Shown here: in pieces, positions 24,801 through 37,700 of the stretch
Numbering within the stretch: position 1 is the stretch's first letter
Layout of the letters: each line of letters starts with the position of its first letter
Source: Pontederia crassipes
Lineage: Eukaryota; Streptophyta; Magnoliopsida; Commelinales; Pontederiaceae
DNA: 64,000 bases
Assembly: GCA_030549335.1 (NCBI GenBank)
Contig: CM060193.1
Coordinates: 50,397,683 to 50,461,682 of the forward strand
Reading direction: 5' to 3'
Program-made: the position numbers and the translations under genes
The notes under the pieces: model-generated
Database searches by the model: none
What the model saw: only the letters and a program-made list of their open reading frames with translations
Told to the model about the DNA's origin: nothing

Positions 24801-27290
24801 ACATGCAAAGAAGGGACAAGTAGTGAAGGCACAAAGGTTATAGTATCACTTACTTTTTTATTTCACCCAAAAATTTCAAAACTACTATTTCTTTAACAGA
24901 AAAGAGAAATATAATAAAAAAATTTGTCACAGTGATATGGGGAGCATAATTAACTATTATTTTCACATACCATGGATATCACATTGTTTTATCACAATTT
25001 TTATGTCATATTTTTAATATATCTTTGTTTTGACTTTCATAAATTGGTTTTTATTATAAAATAGCCATAAATTTAGGGAGAGTTATATTTCAAAACTTGT
25101 AACTATTCTACATATCTATTATATGACAAAAAGGGGGAAGAATATTTTTTTAAAAAAATTGATTAAGGGGGAGTTACATATGGTTTCTTATATGCTTCAT
25201 TTACAAACTACTTTTTGATGAAATAAAAAGGGGAGAAATACAAGAGAAATATCATCTGAATATACTTTATATGAAGATTAACTTGCAATTAATATTTATA
25301 TGAATATCTCCCAATGTAAGGAAAGTTAAGAGTTAGAGGGAGTAAAATTGTTTTTTACAAGATTTTACAATTTTTTTGCCAACTTATATATTTTTCATAT
25401 TTCTCGGTTTATCTTCATAAAAAGGGGGAGATTATTGGGTCAAAGTTTTAATGACATATAAAATTATATTTTGATGAAACAAACCTCAAAAGATTAAAGT
25501 TAAAATGCTGAAAAAGTTTAAGAAAAAGAGATAACTTTATGCACAAACTTTGATTACATAACTGACATATGATTAGATTTTGGATGAATGATAGTATCAA
25601 ATTGTAGATAATTTTGTTAGCTTTCCATAGACTCTAAGATTATCTAATTTGGATAACTGTGCAAAAAGTTATGATCAAAACAGTGCAGGTCGATCAACCT
25701 GCCGGCCTCGAAGTCAAATGAATAGTAACGGTCAAATTTGAAGGAGTAATTTATGGAGCAAATTTTGGATGAATTTTCCACACACTGAAGGTTATAAAAG
25801 GAGTGCCTAAGCCAGAGGCAAAAGCACACATTCACCTATTGAAGAAAAATTTCAAGTTATCAAAGAAAGATTATTTCTTGAAGTTTTCATTTCATAACTT
25901 TCTCTTCTTTCTATCTTCTCTTCTTATGAGCATAGAATTGTAAAAGAGAGAAACACTTTTGTTAAAAAAACTGAAAGGACTCTTGTGTAAAAGATGTTCA
26001 AAATCTTATCTCTTGAGCGAGAGAAATAGATTAGCTTCTTAGGAGGAGATGTTGCCTTACTTCTTGAAGCGGAGAAAAGGTGGTTGATGTAAATGGTTTT
26101 CTTCCTTGCCCCATTTGGAACAAAGGAAGGGATAGTGGAATCTCAGACGGTCTCGAGGTCAAGAAGTCGGAACGGGGACGTAGGCCAAGGTGTGACCGAA
26201 TCTCGTCAACAACCACCGTGCCTTTGCGTTTGATTTTCTCTCTCTCTTCCCCTCTCACATTGAGTTTGATATGATCTGAATTGCTTTATTTTAAAGGGTT
26301 TTAAAGAATCAGTTTTGTGCTTTCGCAACGTATTTTTGTGAAATCGACATTTTTGATTGAACACCAATTCACCCCCTTCTTGGTTCTCTTTGGGATCCTA
26401 CAGATGTAGGGGTCCACTCACGAGTGCGGGACTCTCGCACTTTCTACCCATATTTTGCGATAAGTTGTGATCCCAAACAAGTACCTATAACAACCAAATG
26501 AATATTCTCATTAACCCTTCTATTTGTTGTGTCAATGTAGAATGCATTTGGCGTCGGTCGATGGAACTCACATTTCAGCTCATGTGAAAAAGTAAAAAAT
26601 GATTCTTTATCGAAATCGCAAGGGTTTCCTTTCATGAAATGTCATGGCGGTGACATCATTCGACTACATCATCCTCTTTGCGTGTGATGGTTGGAAGGCT
26701 CAGCGCACGATATGAAGGTGTCGAGATGGTATCTTGAGAGGAATGACTTCATTGTACCAGACAGTATCAATCGATACTCCCTATGTCTCAATTATTTTTG
26801 TATGTTGTGTAATTTATTTATTGATCATTTGAATTGACTTTCGCCACAGAGAAGTACTATCTTATCGATTTAAGTTATGTCAACTTTGATAAGTTTCTAG
26901 CACCATATCAGGGTGGAAGGTATCATTTGGGTACTTTTACAGATAACACACTAGCGGCAAGTAATGTGATCCGAGAGATATTTTTAATCACTGACGCGCA
27001 CAGTCGAGAAATAGTGTGGAAAAGTCATTCGAATATTGAAGAAGATGTTTAAGTTGCTTCGTGTCCCAATTCAATATCCGTTGAAGATTCAGAAGCTTAT
27101 TGTCATAGCCTGTTGTGTGATATACAACTTTATTAGACGGAATCAAGAGGACGGAAATTACTTCAATATGACTATCCGACCTGAGCCTGATGAGTTATGT
27201 GCGGATGACCTGATTCCTTATATGTCCACCTCTACTACGGAGAAAACTAGAGGTGACTTGCTTCAGGATGAGATAGAGACTAGGCTGTAG
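21888..27290 (+). pseudogene. PIF/Harbinger transposase remnant, interrupted by a retroelement
   Basis: The 5' part (to 22258) encodes the N-terminal helical domain found before plant Harbinger nucleases (EELLVSRELLASTKYV; then MQEEFQHSRETISRHFRNVL). The 3' part resumes at 26403 and encodes pieces of the DDE nuclease: a GVDGTHI-like motif region near 26550, then YYLIDLSYVNFDKFLAPYQG, RYHLGTF and finally LKIQKLIVIACCVIYNFIRR. The 4.1-kb insertion lies between the helical and nuclease domains and is flanked by GATGT on both sides. Several in-frame stops and frame changes are present as well, so it cannot act. Confidence 0.7.
22259..26402 (+). mobile_element. Gag-only Copia-type LTR element (TR-GAG), SIRE-related
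   Basis: Two LTRs, 22259-23222 and 25433-26402 (964 and 970 bp), run in direct orientation and are flanked by the 5-bp duplication GATGT (22254-22258 and 26403-26407). A tRNA-Met primer site TGGTATCAGAGC follows the left LTR at 23225-23236, and a purine tract AAAAGGGGGAG precedes the right one. The 2.2-kb interior holds gag-like sequence and a zinc-knuckle-like patch near 24640 but no recognisable protease, integrase or reverse transcriptase. By eye the LTRs differ by roughly 7-8 percent, suggesting an age of a few million years. Gag is broken in several places. The gag and LTR 3' ends resemble the larger element at 49449-58983, so it probably relied on such a relative. Confidence 0.87.
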
Positions 27291-27664
27291 GGTGATAATA
27301 AGAACGTTGTCCTAATATGCACTCTTCTTTTGATAATTAGTTTGTACATGGGTACGTACAATATGCATGATGGGATTAAATGACGTCTACTTTTGAACAT
27401 TGTGCTCAAGTTTTAGAAGGAAACTTATGTTGAATTGTGAGTTCTTAGTAACCTTTTTTTTGTTGTTGTTAGAATACCTGTCTACTTTGTTATATAACTT
27501 TGGTTTCTTCGGATGATAACATTTCGCCTTATCAAACTCCCCATCCTTTGGTTGATTAGTTTGAGGTTCAGTCTCTACACATTGTGCATTGTGCTTAGTT
27601 TGTGTTATTTAATGTACCATATTGTGGCATTAGCTTCACATTCCTTCGCGTTATACACTTGTGT

Positions 27665-27796
27665 TAACATCTTCACTACCTCGGATCCAAAAGATGTACC
27701 AGATGGTACCATCAACCTCTACACATTCGTATTATCAACCTCTACACATTGTCTTAACATCTTTACTACCTGGGATCCAAAAGATGTACCAGATTA
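27665..27796. repeat. Short tandem duplication near the Harbinger 3' end
   Basis: The word GGATCCAAAAGATGTACC occurs twice about 91 bp apart, each preceded by AACATCTT(C/T)ACTACCT. ATCAACCTCTACACATT also occurs twice in between. It does not code. Confidence 0.6.
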
Positions 27797-28416
27797 AGAA
27801 AGGTATTCAATTAGCAGGTAACTAGCAAGAACATAAGTTTCTAATATTGACTGGTTCAAGAAATTAATTTCAACTTGCAACTTCGTTTTTGTTTCATGGA
27901 ATATGATAAGTTGTGCGCTTTAGATGAGTCATTTATTTTAGGCGCCAACAGATGGGAATCGATGCCGAACACCAACGAGAACTTCCCAAGGATTTAAATG
28001 TTGAATCAACAAAAAAATTCCCCTCGACTCCCGAACATGGCCTTACACTTGATTGGGACTTTTGTTTCAACTCATTCAAGTTTCAGGAACTTGAATTCCC
28101 AAGTTCTCCTATCGCCAAACATTGCCTTAAAGAAGAAAAATGATTGGGTATTCAGTTGTGGTTACCATTCGCATCTATATATTTATATATTTATAAAAAG
28201 AAAAGGTAAAGTATGAGAGTTCCACAAGTGGTGTCGCCACACGATCATACATGCCATCTAATAAAATATTAGTAATTAAATTAATCACCTCAATCTATTA
28301 TATATATACATATATATAATTTCAATCTATTACAAATTCTAACCCAAAATTAAGGATATAAAATTGACTAAAACCAATCCCAAACGGCCAAACCTAATAC
28401 TTATCATAATATTAGA

Positions 28417-30940
28417 TGTAATGTTCCAAAATTTGTTCTCATCCTGTAACGGAATTTCCTTTCATGTATTACTTTTCTTGGTCCTTTTTTGACTCAGATG
28501 GTAAAGAAGAGTGACACGTAAGCAGAAGACTTAATAAGAATAAAATGTTACAACCATGAAAAAAAGAAAACGCAGAAGATAAATAGAATAAAAGTATATC
28601 ATCTCATAAGGCATATAAAGTTCATGCCATATACAACTTGATAAGTCCAACCATAGTTCCAAATACAACTTGATAAAATAAAAGACTCAATATAACTCTA
28701 GATAATCATGTGCATATGCCACCAAGCTGTAGTCGTCGCACACACATCTGACTCACAATCATATCATGTACCTATGAGGATCATATAGGGAAGCAAGCTC
28801 AACCATTAGTATAATGTTAAGGGTGAGTTCTTATAAATCATAGGATAATTCATCAGAATAAGCATGAGACAATCAACATAAATCAATTATAAGAGTGGAT
28901 CATTATATAAGATCAAACGACGAGGATTTATCATATTCCTTCATTTCATGGTCATACTCATGTTCGTATTCATGGTTCATAATTCATATTCATATGTTCA
29001 TATTCATAAGGACAAAATCCTTCCATTCATATTTAGTCATTCATGTTCTTTCATCTTATCCACGGATTGGAAGAGCTTTCCACTTTTTAAGGAATACCAT
29101 TACAAATACACAAGTGTGTACTATCTAGACCATGGAGAGCCAATGAGGGATCAGTGTCACGGCTAGTGCCCCGTCGAGCAAGATGCCCTCGTTCAAAGCA
29201 AAAACATCTATAGGGAGAAACCCCCATCTAGATAGACAAATGGTAAATCTCCTTTTATCTTATTAATTATGAACCTCTCTTTTGATCACTTGGATCAATG
29301 AAGGCTGTAGAGAACAAGGTGCCTTTGAATCATCCTTTAGGTTCATATCAATCGGTATCAATCAGGTGGAGAGAAACATATCAAATCAAGTAGTTTAAAT
29401 TAAAGTCATAGTCTTTCTGTTCACATATCAAATGTTCGAAAGGTCGAGCAGTCATTTGTTTGGTGTGCATTCAGCGACTGTCCGAAAGAGGAGCGGACAC
29501 CCATTTGTCTATGTTCATCAGTGGACCAAAAAGGGTGCAATCATCCGTTCTAAGTTCATCCATCGATCATATATGAATTGGTCGACCAAAAGGTTTTCGA
29601 TCTTCGCTTATATGTAAGGAGATTCTTGAACTTTTGGTCGAGAGTTTTGGTTGGACGAAAACTCAATCTGTCATCGCTAGAAATAGTCATCTTCCTTGGT
29701 CAATTAAAAATGGTTCTCTGCCAACCATTGGAAACTCTTACGACGTGATAATTCAAATCGATCATCCAAAAAACTTTCGGTTGATCGATTGATTATCATC
29801 ATCATTTTTGAGTCTCAACATTTTTCAGTTCAGCCATGTTTCAAACTTTCGTTTTGATCCATATCGATCGTCTGATCAGGTTTTGGATGTCCGATATAGA
29901 TGTCACTATATTTCTGTCAAGATGAATCGGACGCCCGAAAGAGGTTTCGGTCGCCAATTTCAGATCGGCAAACCGCATGTCATTGTGGATCTTTACATTT
30001 TTAATTAAGTTTCTAACCCAAACATAAACCCTATCATGTTTACATATAAGTCTAACAACTAACATGCTTCAAGACGTGAATACTACATATCTAAGAATTA
30101 TTGATCATGCGGCTAGGCTAAACATAGTCCAAATCTATTTTCTTTTCTTCACATGCGACATTTCAAACTTTATACATATCATTTATAATCAGATCTCAAC
30201 TAAGGATTTCTCAAATCATTTCATGCAAATACTACTCTTTAGATCGATCAAACATCATAGAAGTATGGATCTATATAGTAGCAAACATCTTTTCATGTAG
30301 AACATCAATAAAGGCATTAGGTTCATCAAACATCGATAGGATCAATCATGATTTTATACTAGAACCTTAAGGCATGCATACTACCCAATCTAGAAAGGTT
30401 CTTAAGTCTAATAAGATCCTTAGAACATGCAAAAATTTGACTAGAAGTAACCCATGACTCAAATCTCGAAAACACACTTTTTTTAGTTGCACTTCACGGT
30501 TCGTCCTCGCTGGATTGAACTTTAGCTTCTTCCCCCTCGCTCTCCTGTGTTGTTCGCTCCTGAGGATTTGTCCGATCTGCCCTCTCATGCTTTGGTCGAG
30601 ACCGATGGAGAGGGAGCACGAACATGGAACAACAATGAAGATGAAAAGAAGAAGATAGAGAGATAAACAGGTTGTTATAGCCTTCAATGAAGGGGTTTTC
30701 ATGATCCTTTAAATCCCTCAAAATCCATGTGTTAATGAAAAGTCGTGTGAAGAGATTAGTTGCCCATTCGTTTTCTACCCATTGCACTTCTGGACGTCCG
30801 AAAGTATTTCGATTGTCCGATAGTGCGTCGATTAAGATCGCTGAATGGTCACGATAGCGGGGTCCATTCTAGGTTTCGGACGTCCGTTGATACGACATCA
30901 ACATTAATAAAAATTATTCCATGGAATTTTCGGTGTTACA
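28417..30940 (+). mobile_element. Solo LTR, about 2.5 kb, of a long-LTR family (copy 1)
   Basis: The segment starts TGTAATGTTCC, ends GGTGTTACA and is flanked by the 5-bp duplication TTAGA (28412-28416 and 30941-30945), the signature of an LTR integrated by an integrase. No second LTR or internal coding region is present, so it is best read as a solo LTR left by recombination. Long stretches match the longer copy at 48806-62744: AGTGACACGTAAGC, CATGTGCAT with the following AAGCTGTAGTC, and the GGTGGA...CGAAAG block. The terminal style suggests a Ty3/Gypsy family, but no internal gene proves it. The plus orientation is assumed from the TGTAAC start. Confidence 0.72.
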
Positions 30941-30945
30941 TTAGA

Positions 30946-33446
30946 ACTTTCACATCCCTAATATGTATCTGATTTTTTCAACGTTAATACCAACACTAAT
31001 ACTAATATTTAATCCTTCAATAATTTTGTATATCTGATCTTCTCAATGTTATCTCTAAATATCGATAAATATTAGGACTATGATTGAGATCAGTATAAAA
31101 TAATTTTAATAAATCACTGCCTAGACGTGAAATTCAACTACCCTAACAAAAAATTGTAAAAATTTAAAATAAAATTAATTTGATTAGATAATAAGACAAT
31201 AATATTCATAAGCCTAAAAATAAAAGATCCATATGGTAAATCTAATTTGATTAGATTAGTATTATTTGTTTGTAGAAAGAAATATTTAATTCCTTTACGA
31301 CTTCCATTAGTTAATGAGATTCGTATACTAACAAATAAATAATATAGCTTATTGTTATTTTCGGAATTTTGAATTATTTATATAGATATATAACTAAATA
31401 TTGTTTTTTATTTTTTCAGAAAGTGCAAATTATATTATAATAGTTTCTTATAAAAGATAATATTATTCATAATCCTAAAGTTAAAATAAGATTAAATATA
31501 AATGGAAAATATATTTGATTAGAAATAAAATTCTTAGTTTAATTAGAGAAATAAATATCTTAGTCCTTAATGACAATAAGTTTTTTTTACCTAAACTATC
31601 TATTTTTATTGTTTTGAACTGTTTTAAACAAAATAATAATAATAATAATAATAATAATTAATAACATTTCATTATGTAAATAAATAAGATATGTACTCTT
31701 TTCTGTGGATTAAACAAAGAAAAATATCTTATTTTGAAATAGACAACACGAAAAGCAATGTATGAATTATATATGTAATATAAATGAGATTAAATAGTAA
31801 ATACGTTAATTTAATTTGATTTGAATTTATTAAGAAAATAAAAATGCCACTAATTCCTGCCACATAACATGCTCATAAAATTTTATTTTTTATCTTGTAA
31901 AAATTTACCCTTTTTACATTCTTGGATTTTTCAAAAAAATATATTTCTGTTGCAATAGTATTTATAAGTAGGAATGTTAGTAAGTAACAAATTATCTTTT
32001 TATAATATAAAGTGAAAAATGACAAGAAATATTTTTAAAAATATATTAGATGAGACTAACTATAAAAAAACTTAATCCAATTTTAACAGGAGAAGAAGCT
32101 TTTGTTGAATTAAATCCGGAATATATCTTCTCTAAAAGAGAACAAAAAAAAAAAAATAGTGACAGTATATGATGCATGAATGCTCATATTTTTTTAAAAT
32201 TTAGTTAACTTTTTTAAATATAATATTTTACAAATAAAAATACAATGGTAAAACTTTTGTCTGTATCTTTATGTACATGTATATTTATATATGAAAAAGT
32301 AGAGGTGGTTAAATATAATTACACCGACATTTATAATCTTTCTTCCAATATGATTTAACTAATGAAAGTTAATATTTTTTAAAATAGTTCGACTCAGTTA
32401 TCACTCTTTACTGCTAAAATTATAATTTTGAGAATTTTTATACATCGCAATATCATGATTGAATAATAATTAATTATCGAAAAAGTTAATTCAAGTTTAG
32501 CAGAAGTAGAAGTATTTGTGAATTAAATGTAAAAAAAATGAAAAATAAATAAAAGGCAAATGTAGTATATGTCACGAGTTCATAATTTTTTAAAAATTAG
32601 TTACTTTTCTCTCTTATTATAAAAAAAAAATTAACATGATTATATTGCAATCAAAAGTTGACCCAAAGAGAGGACCAGACTCGGACCAAGTCTTCTCGAT
32701 GGGTGCGACAAGATCGCAGAGGTTAGTAATTTGGGGGTGAGGGTGGTGGAGTGCTAAGATTTACCATGTAAAGAAAGAGGAATTGATCAACTTGTATATT
32801 GGCATATTTCTCATTCTCGTTTATTATGATTTAACAAAACAGAGATATTGTATCATTAGTTCTACATTTTGATTTCTTCGAAAAGTTTTTTGACGAATTC
32901 AGATTATATCGCTCTGATAATGGAAAATTTGTTGTACAAGTTTCCCCAATTTTCTAACGAAGAAACAAGGAGGATAAATAGAGACAGATAGACGTGATTT
33001 GACGAATTCAGACCCAGCTCAACTCGGGTCGGATCTGATTGCATCGGGTTGGGTGGTCGGATAATCGATCATCATTTTTTTAATTCTTTTTCTTATTATT
33101 TTTGTATTATTTAATATGAAAAGTATTATTTAACATTTATTTTAAAGTATAAAATACATTTTTCAAATGCTTAAATATTTATTTACTGCTTAAAACACTT
33201 TATTTTAATATTATTAACATTTTAAATTGGATACAGGTTTAAAATTAAATAAAAAAGTAAAAAAACATTAAAAAATAAATTGATATTTGAATTTTCGAAT
33301 CGGGTCGGATCCACTCATGTTGGGATTTTCCAACCTGTACTCGACCCGACCACTCTTTGAATTGTGGTCGGATTGGGTCGGATCCAACTTGACCAATGAT
33401 ACTATCTAGGTTCACGGATCCATCCGACCCGGTGATTACCCCTAAG
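30946..33446. other. AT-rich intergenic DNA
   Basis: No gene is seen. The stretch is very AT-rich. An AAT trinucleotide microsatellite lies at 31632-31659. From about 33000 to 33430 there are partly inverted GGGTCGGATC-type words that may be another eroded MITE, but no ends could be fixed. Confidence 0.5.
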
Positions 33447-34313
33447 TAGAGATGAAAAAATGGGTTATGTTGTGTCGGTCAACTCATATTTGACCGTGCT
33501 ACAGAACGTGTTATGTCACACGATCGATTTTCGATTCCGATACAATTCGGGCCCGGCCTGATCAGGTCGGTCGAGATGGGTCGGCCGGCCCACTTTTCTT
33601 TTTTTCCTTTTTTATTTTTCATTTAAACTTTCTCGTCCTGCTCTCCACTGTAGATATTAAATTTTTTTAACTCTAATTGAGTAATTATGATATAGCATAC
33701 TCTTAACGGTCACTATTTAGATCAATTTCAAGTGAAAAAATAATATCACTCGAAATAAGTTTAAGAGTGACTCTTGTGAAAATACTATATTAAAATACTT
33801 AATGAGAGAAGAGGAGATTGAGAAAGAGAACATGGGAGGAAGAAGATTGGGAGAGAAAGTGAGGGATGTGTATGATGTGGTCATGTGGAGAAGGGAAGGA
33901 GGAAGTGTTAAGAAGGTGGAGGGGTTGAGTCGTGTTTTACAGGTGACAGAGAGAAATAAAAAAAGCTCGACCTGGTCTGTGTTTTATGTCAATTTTAACA
34001 TGGCCCGTGTTGTCCTTCTTCAGTGGCGTATCCATGAACAAGCCCGTGAACGTGTTGTCAAGTCGAAATAACGTGGGTCGTGTGATCATAGTGTGGGTCG
34101 TGTTTGTGCGCCATACACGGTCGGTGTTGGCGTAAAAAAAATCTGTGTCGTGCCGGATCCATATTCATCGTGCCCGGAGTGCGGATGGTCAACTCCGTAC
34201 GAAATAGCATGACACGGCCTGTCTCTCATGTATGGGTCGTGTCCATGCTGCGTCGGACCGGCATGACCTTTGGGCAGGCCGTGCGGCAGCCCAAAATTCC
34301 ATCTTTATCCCTA
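33447..34313. mobile_element. Possible hAT-like MITE rich in GGGTCGTG words
   Basis: The left end TAGAGATGAAAAAATGG and the inverted right end TAGGGATAAAGATGG are similar, and the inner arms carry many GTCGTG and CGGCC words. No matching target duplication was found, so both the identity and the ends are tentative. A minor frame at 33802-34071 is not considered a gene. Confidence 0.3.
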
Positions 34314-34704
34314 CACATGGAAAAGAGAATAAAAACTTACATCCTCTCTCTCCAGACAGACATTAATGTATGGTGAACCATTCCAGAAACACTAATCTTT
34401 CAAAAAAAAAAAAAAATCAGCTAATCTCATATCCTCGCTACTAAAATATAACAGACACGTCAATCGGGGTACTTGGCCTGGTTGCAGGGACCAATACATA
34501 TTAATAACCAAAAGCAGGGCGTTGACCTGAAGCATAAACATTTCGTCCACGGGGTGAGATGTTTTTTTCTTTTCTTTTGCGTGCTGCAAAAGCCCCTTGG
34601 TGACGATTTCTTCGAACATGGAGATCATCCCCAGACCTCTCCTCCTCCTCCCTCCTCCTCACGATCCCAATCAACAGTTTAATTAGCAGGCAAAACTAGG
34701 AATC
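34314..34704 (+). promoter_or_regulatory. Upstream region of the phosphatase-kinase gene
   Basis: This is the likely promoter and 5' leader of the chimeric gene. It changes from mixed sequence with an A13 run near 34405 to CCTCCTCC-rich sequence at 34635-34665 just before the start codon. No clear TATA element was identified. Confidence 0.4.
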
Positions 34705-37700
34705 ATGGAGATGCTGCGAAAGAAGCGAGGTCAAGTAATTGCTAAAGGAGGCATGGAGGAGGCGGCCGTCGACGACGTGATACAGCGGCTGCTGGACTGC
34801 GGAGGCAGCGGCGGAGGACGGCGGAAGTTGGACCTCAAGGAAAGCAAGCTCCGGCAGCTCTATCTGCAGGCCAAAAACGCTGCTCCTCTCCGAGCCCTGC
34901 CTGCTCGATCTTCGCGCTCCAATCAACATCTGTGGTCAGTTCTTCTTCTCCTTTCCCTCCCAATTCCCATGACTCTGTTTGCAGACAGCACTGGTAGCAT
35001 CCGCTCTTTTGATTTAGATAACATATCTACATTCTCTTTTCCTTTTTTTCTGTGGAATAAATGAAACCATCCCGAGCTTGAAGGCTGAAGTCAACAATGG
35101 CGGCATTGTTTAATAATCATGCGCACTTAAAGATGTTTTCTTTTATTATTATTATTTTCCATACGTTTGTTTTTCATTTGGTTATCCTGTATGGTAGTTT
35201 TAGACAAAATTTCTTTTTAGGTTTATTAGCATCTCTGTGCGTGCTGCAATCGAACGAGAAAGGAAAGGTAGAATTTTTACATTATTTCCCTGTCTTGCAG
35301 GAGATGTACGTGGTCAGTATGATGATCTCTTGAGGCTGTTTGATATCGGCGGCCATCCTCCTCGCACGACGTACCTGTTTCTTGGAAATTTCTTGGACGG
35401 CCTCGCCGGAAATGTGCAGGGCGGATCCCAGAGCTTGGAGACTGTAGCTCTGCTTTTAGCTTACAAAGTTAAGTATCCGGGTAAAATTTTCCTCCTGAGG
35501 GGCAATTGGGAGAACACCCAGGACATAAATCTCTGCAACTTCTGTGCTGAATTCAAGAGAAGATTCAGCAACGAGCTCTGGGATGTGTTCTGCGATGTGC
35601 TCAATTGCTTGCCTGTGGCAGCCGTAATAAACAGTTCCGTGTTCTGCATCCACAGCGGCCTCTCCCCGCAGTTGCAGAGCTTGAGCCAAATCAAGAAATT
35701 GGGGAAGCCAGTCGACTTCCTGGAATTCGATCACCGTTCTTTACTGCTGAATGATCTTGATCCGGATGGTGGAAGGTGGACATGGACTGAATCTGCTCAG
35801 GGTGGCATGTTTAAGTATGGTGCTGGTGCAGTTGTGGAGTTCTTGGAGAGAACTCATCTCGATCTTATCTGCCGAGGTCATGATGTCAGTAAAAGAATTA
35901 TTGGCATTTATTTTTTCTCCTCACAATTCATTCTTTGATAAGTAATTAGTGTATTGCATCTTTTTGTTCCTTCAGGTGGTCGAGAATGGGTATCAGTTTT
36001 TTGCTGATAAGAGATTGGTCACAGTTTTTTCAGCTCCAAGTTTTATTGCAGGAGACAACAAAGCTGGTGCCATGATAAGCATAACAAGCACAGACAGGAG
36101 ATTTATGTATTCGTTCCAGACTTTTAAACCCGTTGGCCACAATGATGTGAAGGTACATTGTTGATTCTTCCCCAAATTTATGCTTCTCTTTGTCAGGCCA
36201 GGTTTGCATCATAATCTGATACGAACTTTGATCTTTTAAATTCCAATTTGGTTGCAACATTAGGATCTCATATCGACCATTTTCCTTCTTCTAGAATTAT
36301 GATTTGACGAGAGAATACATAAATATTCGTGAGCCGGATGGCCAAAGCATGGAGAATTTGGTTGTTAGGACGAATCATGTCATGAAAGCAATGGAAGAGA
36401 AACTCCGCGCGCTTGAAGAAGACAGCAAGGCGATGCAGAAGGAGCGAGACGAAGCTATCAGACTGGCCCAAGAACTCCAAGTTGAGCATCATGATGTCTC
36501 CCGACAACTCCAGGAGGCAAACAAGAAGAAATTAGAGTTGGAACTCAAGCTCATTGATTCTAGTTACACCGCGAAGATGCTGAAGGAGGAAGTTCGTTCG
36601 CCGCGGGCAGATTGCAACACGCTCCAGAAGCAGCTGGACATGGCCGTTCAAGAAGCCGAGGAGTTGCGGCACAAGGTTGAGCAGATGAGCACGAGCATTT
36701 CTGCAGCTTGCGGCTCGGAGTTCTCCTACGAGGAGCTCCAGGAAGCAACTCGAAACTTCAGCGGCTGGCTTAAGATCGGTGAAGGAGGGTTCGGGATTGT
36801 CTACAAGGGTTTCCTTCGCAACACACACGTAGCCATAAAGGTGTTGCATCCGCAAAGCATGCAGGGCCGAACCGAGTTCCATCACGAGGTAACTAATCCG
36901 AGTTCTCCTCTTGTCGCATTTGTGTCCATTACTCTATTTTCTTTGGAGACATAGAGGTTGCAGCCTGTGGCCGAGCTCCTTGGCATGACACAACATGTAA
37001 CTAGCTCTGACACATACTGAGCCGATTTTTCATGTCTAAAGTTTCATTAGGAGTTTAGTTTCGATTAGGAGCAAACAAAGAAGACTAAATATCAATGCTC
37101 GCAGGTGGCTATTCTCAGCAAGGTGAGGCACCCGAACCTTGTGACCCTGATAGGAGCATGCCCCGAAGTCTCGGCGCTTATCTACGAGTTCCTCCCCAAT
37201 GGGAGCCTCCAGGACTTCCTCAAGCACAGGGATGGGTCCACGCCCCTCACATGGCAGGTGCGCACCCGCATCGTGGTCGAGATGTGCTCCGCTCTCGTCT
37301 TCCTCCACTCCATCAAGCCCCACCCCGTCGTCCACGGCGATCTGAAGCCTGCGAACATCCTGCTCGACTCCAACTTCACCAGCAAGCTCAGCGACTTCGG
37401 CATCTCCCGCTTCCTGACCATCCACTCTGAGACGAGCACCGCCAGCCCCTACCGCAACACACAGCCCAAGGGCACGATCCAGTACATCGACCCGGAGTTC
37501 CTCCGCACAGGGGAACTCACCACGGGGTCCGACGTCTACTCCTTCGGCATCATCATCCTGCGCCTCCTGACGGGAAGGCCCGCGTTGGGCGTGGCCAAAG
37601 TGGTGCAGGAGGTCCTGGACAAGGAGTGCCTACGCATCGTGGTCGACCCTTCGGCGGGCGACTGGCCACTCCCGCAAGCCAATCGGCTGGCGCGTCTGGG

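Larger units (their letters stand above)
19093..28126 (+). mobile_element. Degenerate PIF/Harbinger DNA transposon with a nested element
   Basis: The left end GGTGGTGTTTGG and the inverted right end GGCAATGTTTGG are similar, and the flanking triplets are CTA and TTA, near the TTA/TAA target of this superfamily. Inside are remnants of both expected genes: a Myb/SANT-like ORF1 near 20450-21100 and a transposase of the nuclease HARBI1 type at about 21890-27290. Subtracting the nested gag-only retroelement leaves about 4.9 kb, a normal size. Both genes carry stops and frame changes, so the copy is dead. The start and end calls rest on short diverged termini. Confidence 0.65.

Noticed and set aside
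35301-36152. Calling this part an active PP1 phosphatase
   Set aside because: The GDxHG, GDxxDRG and GNHE motifs are all altered, so catalysis is unlikely even though the fold is recognisable.
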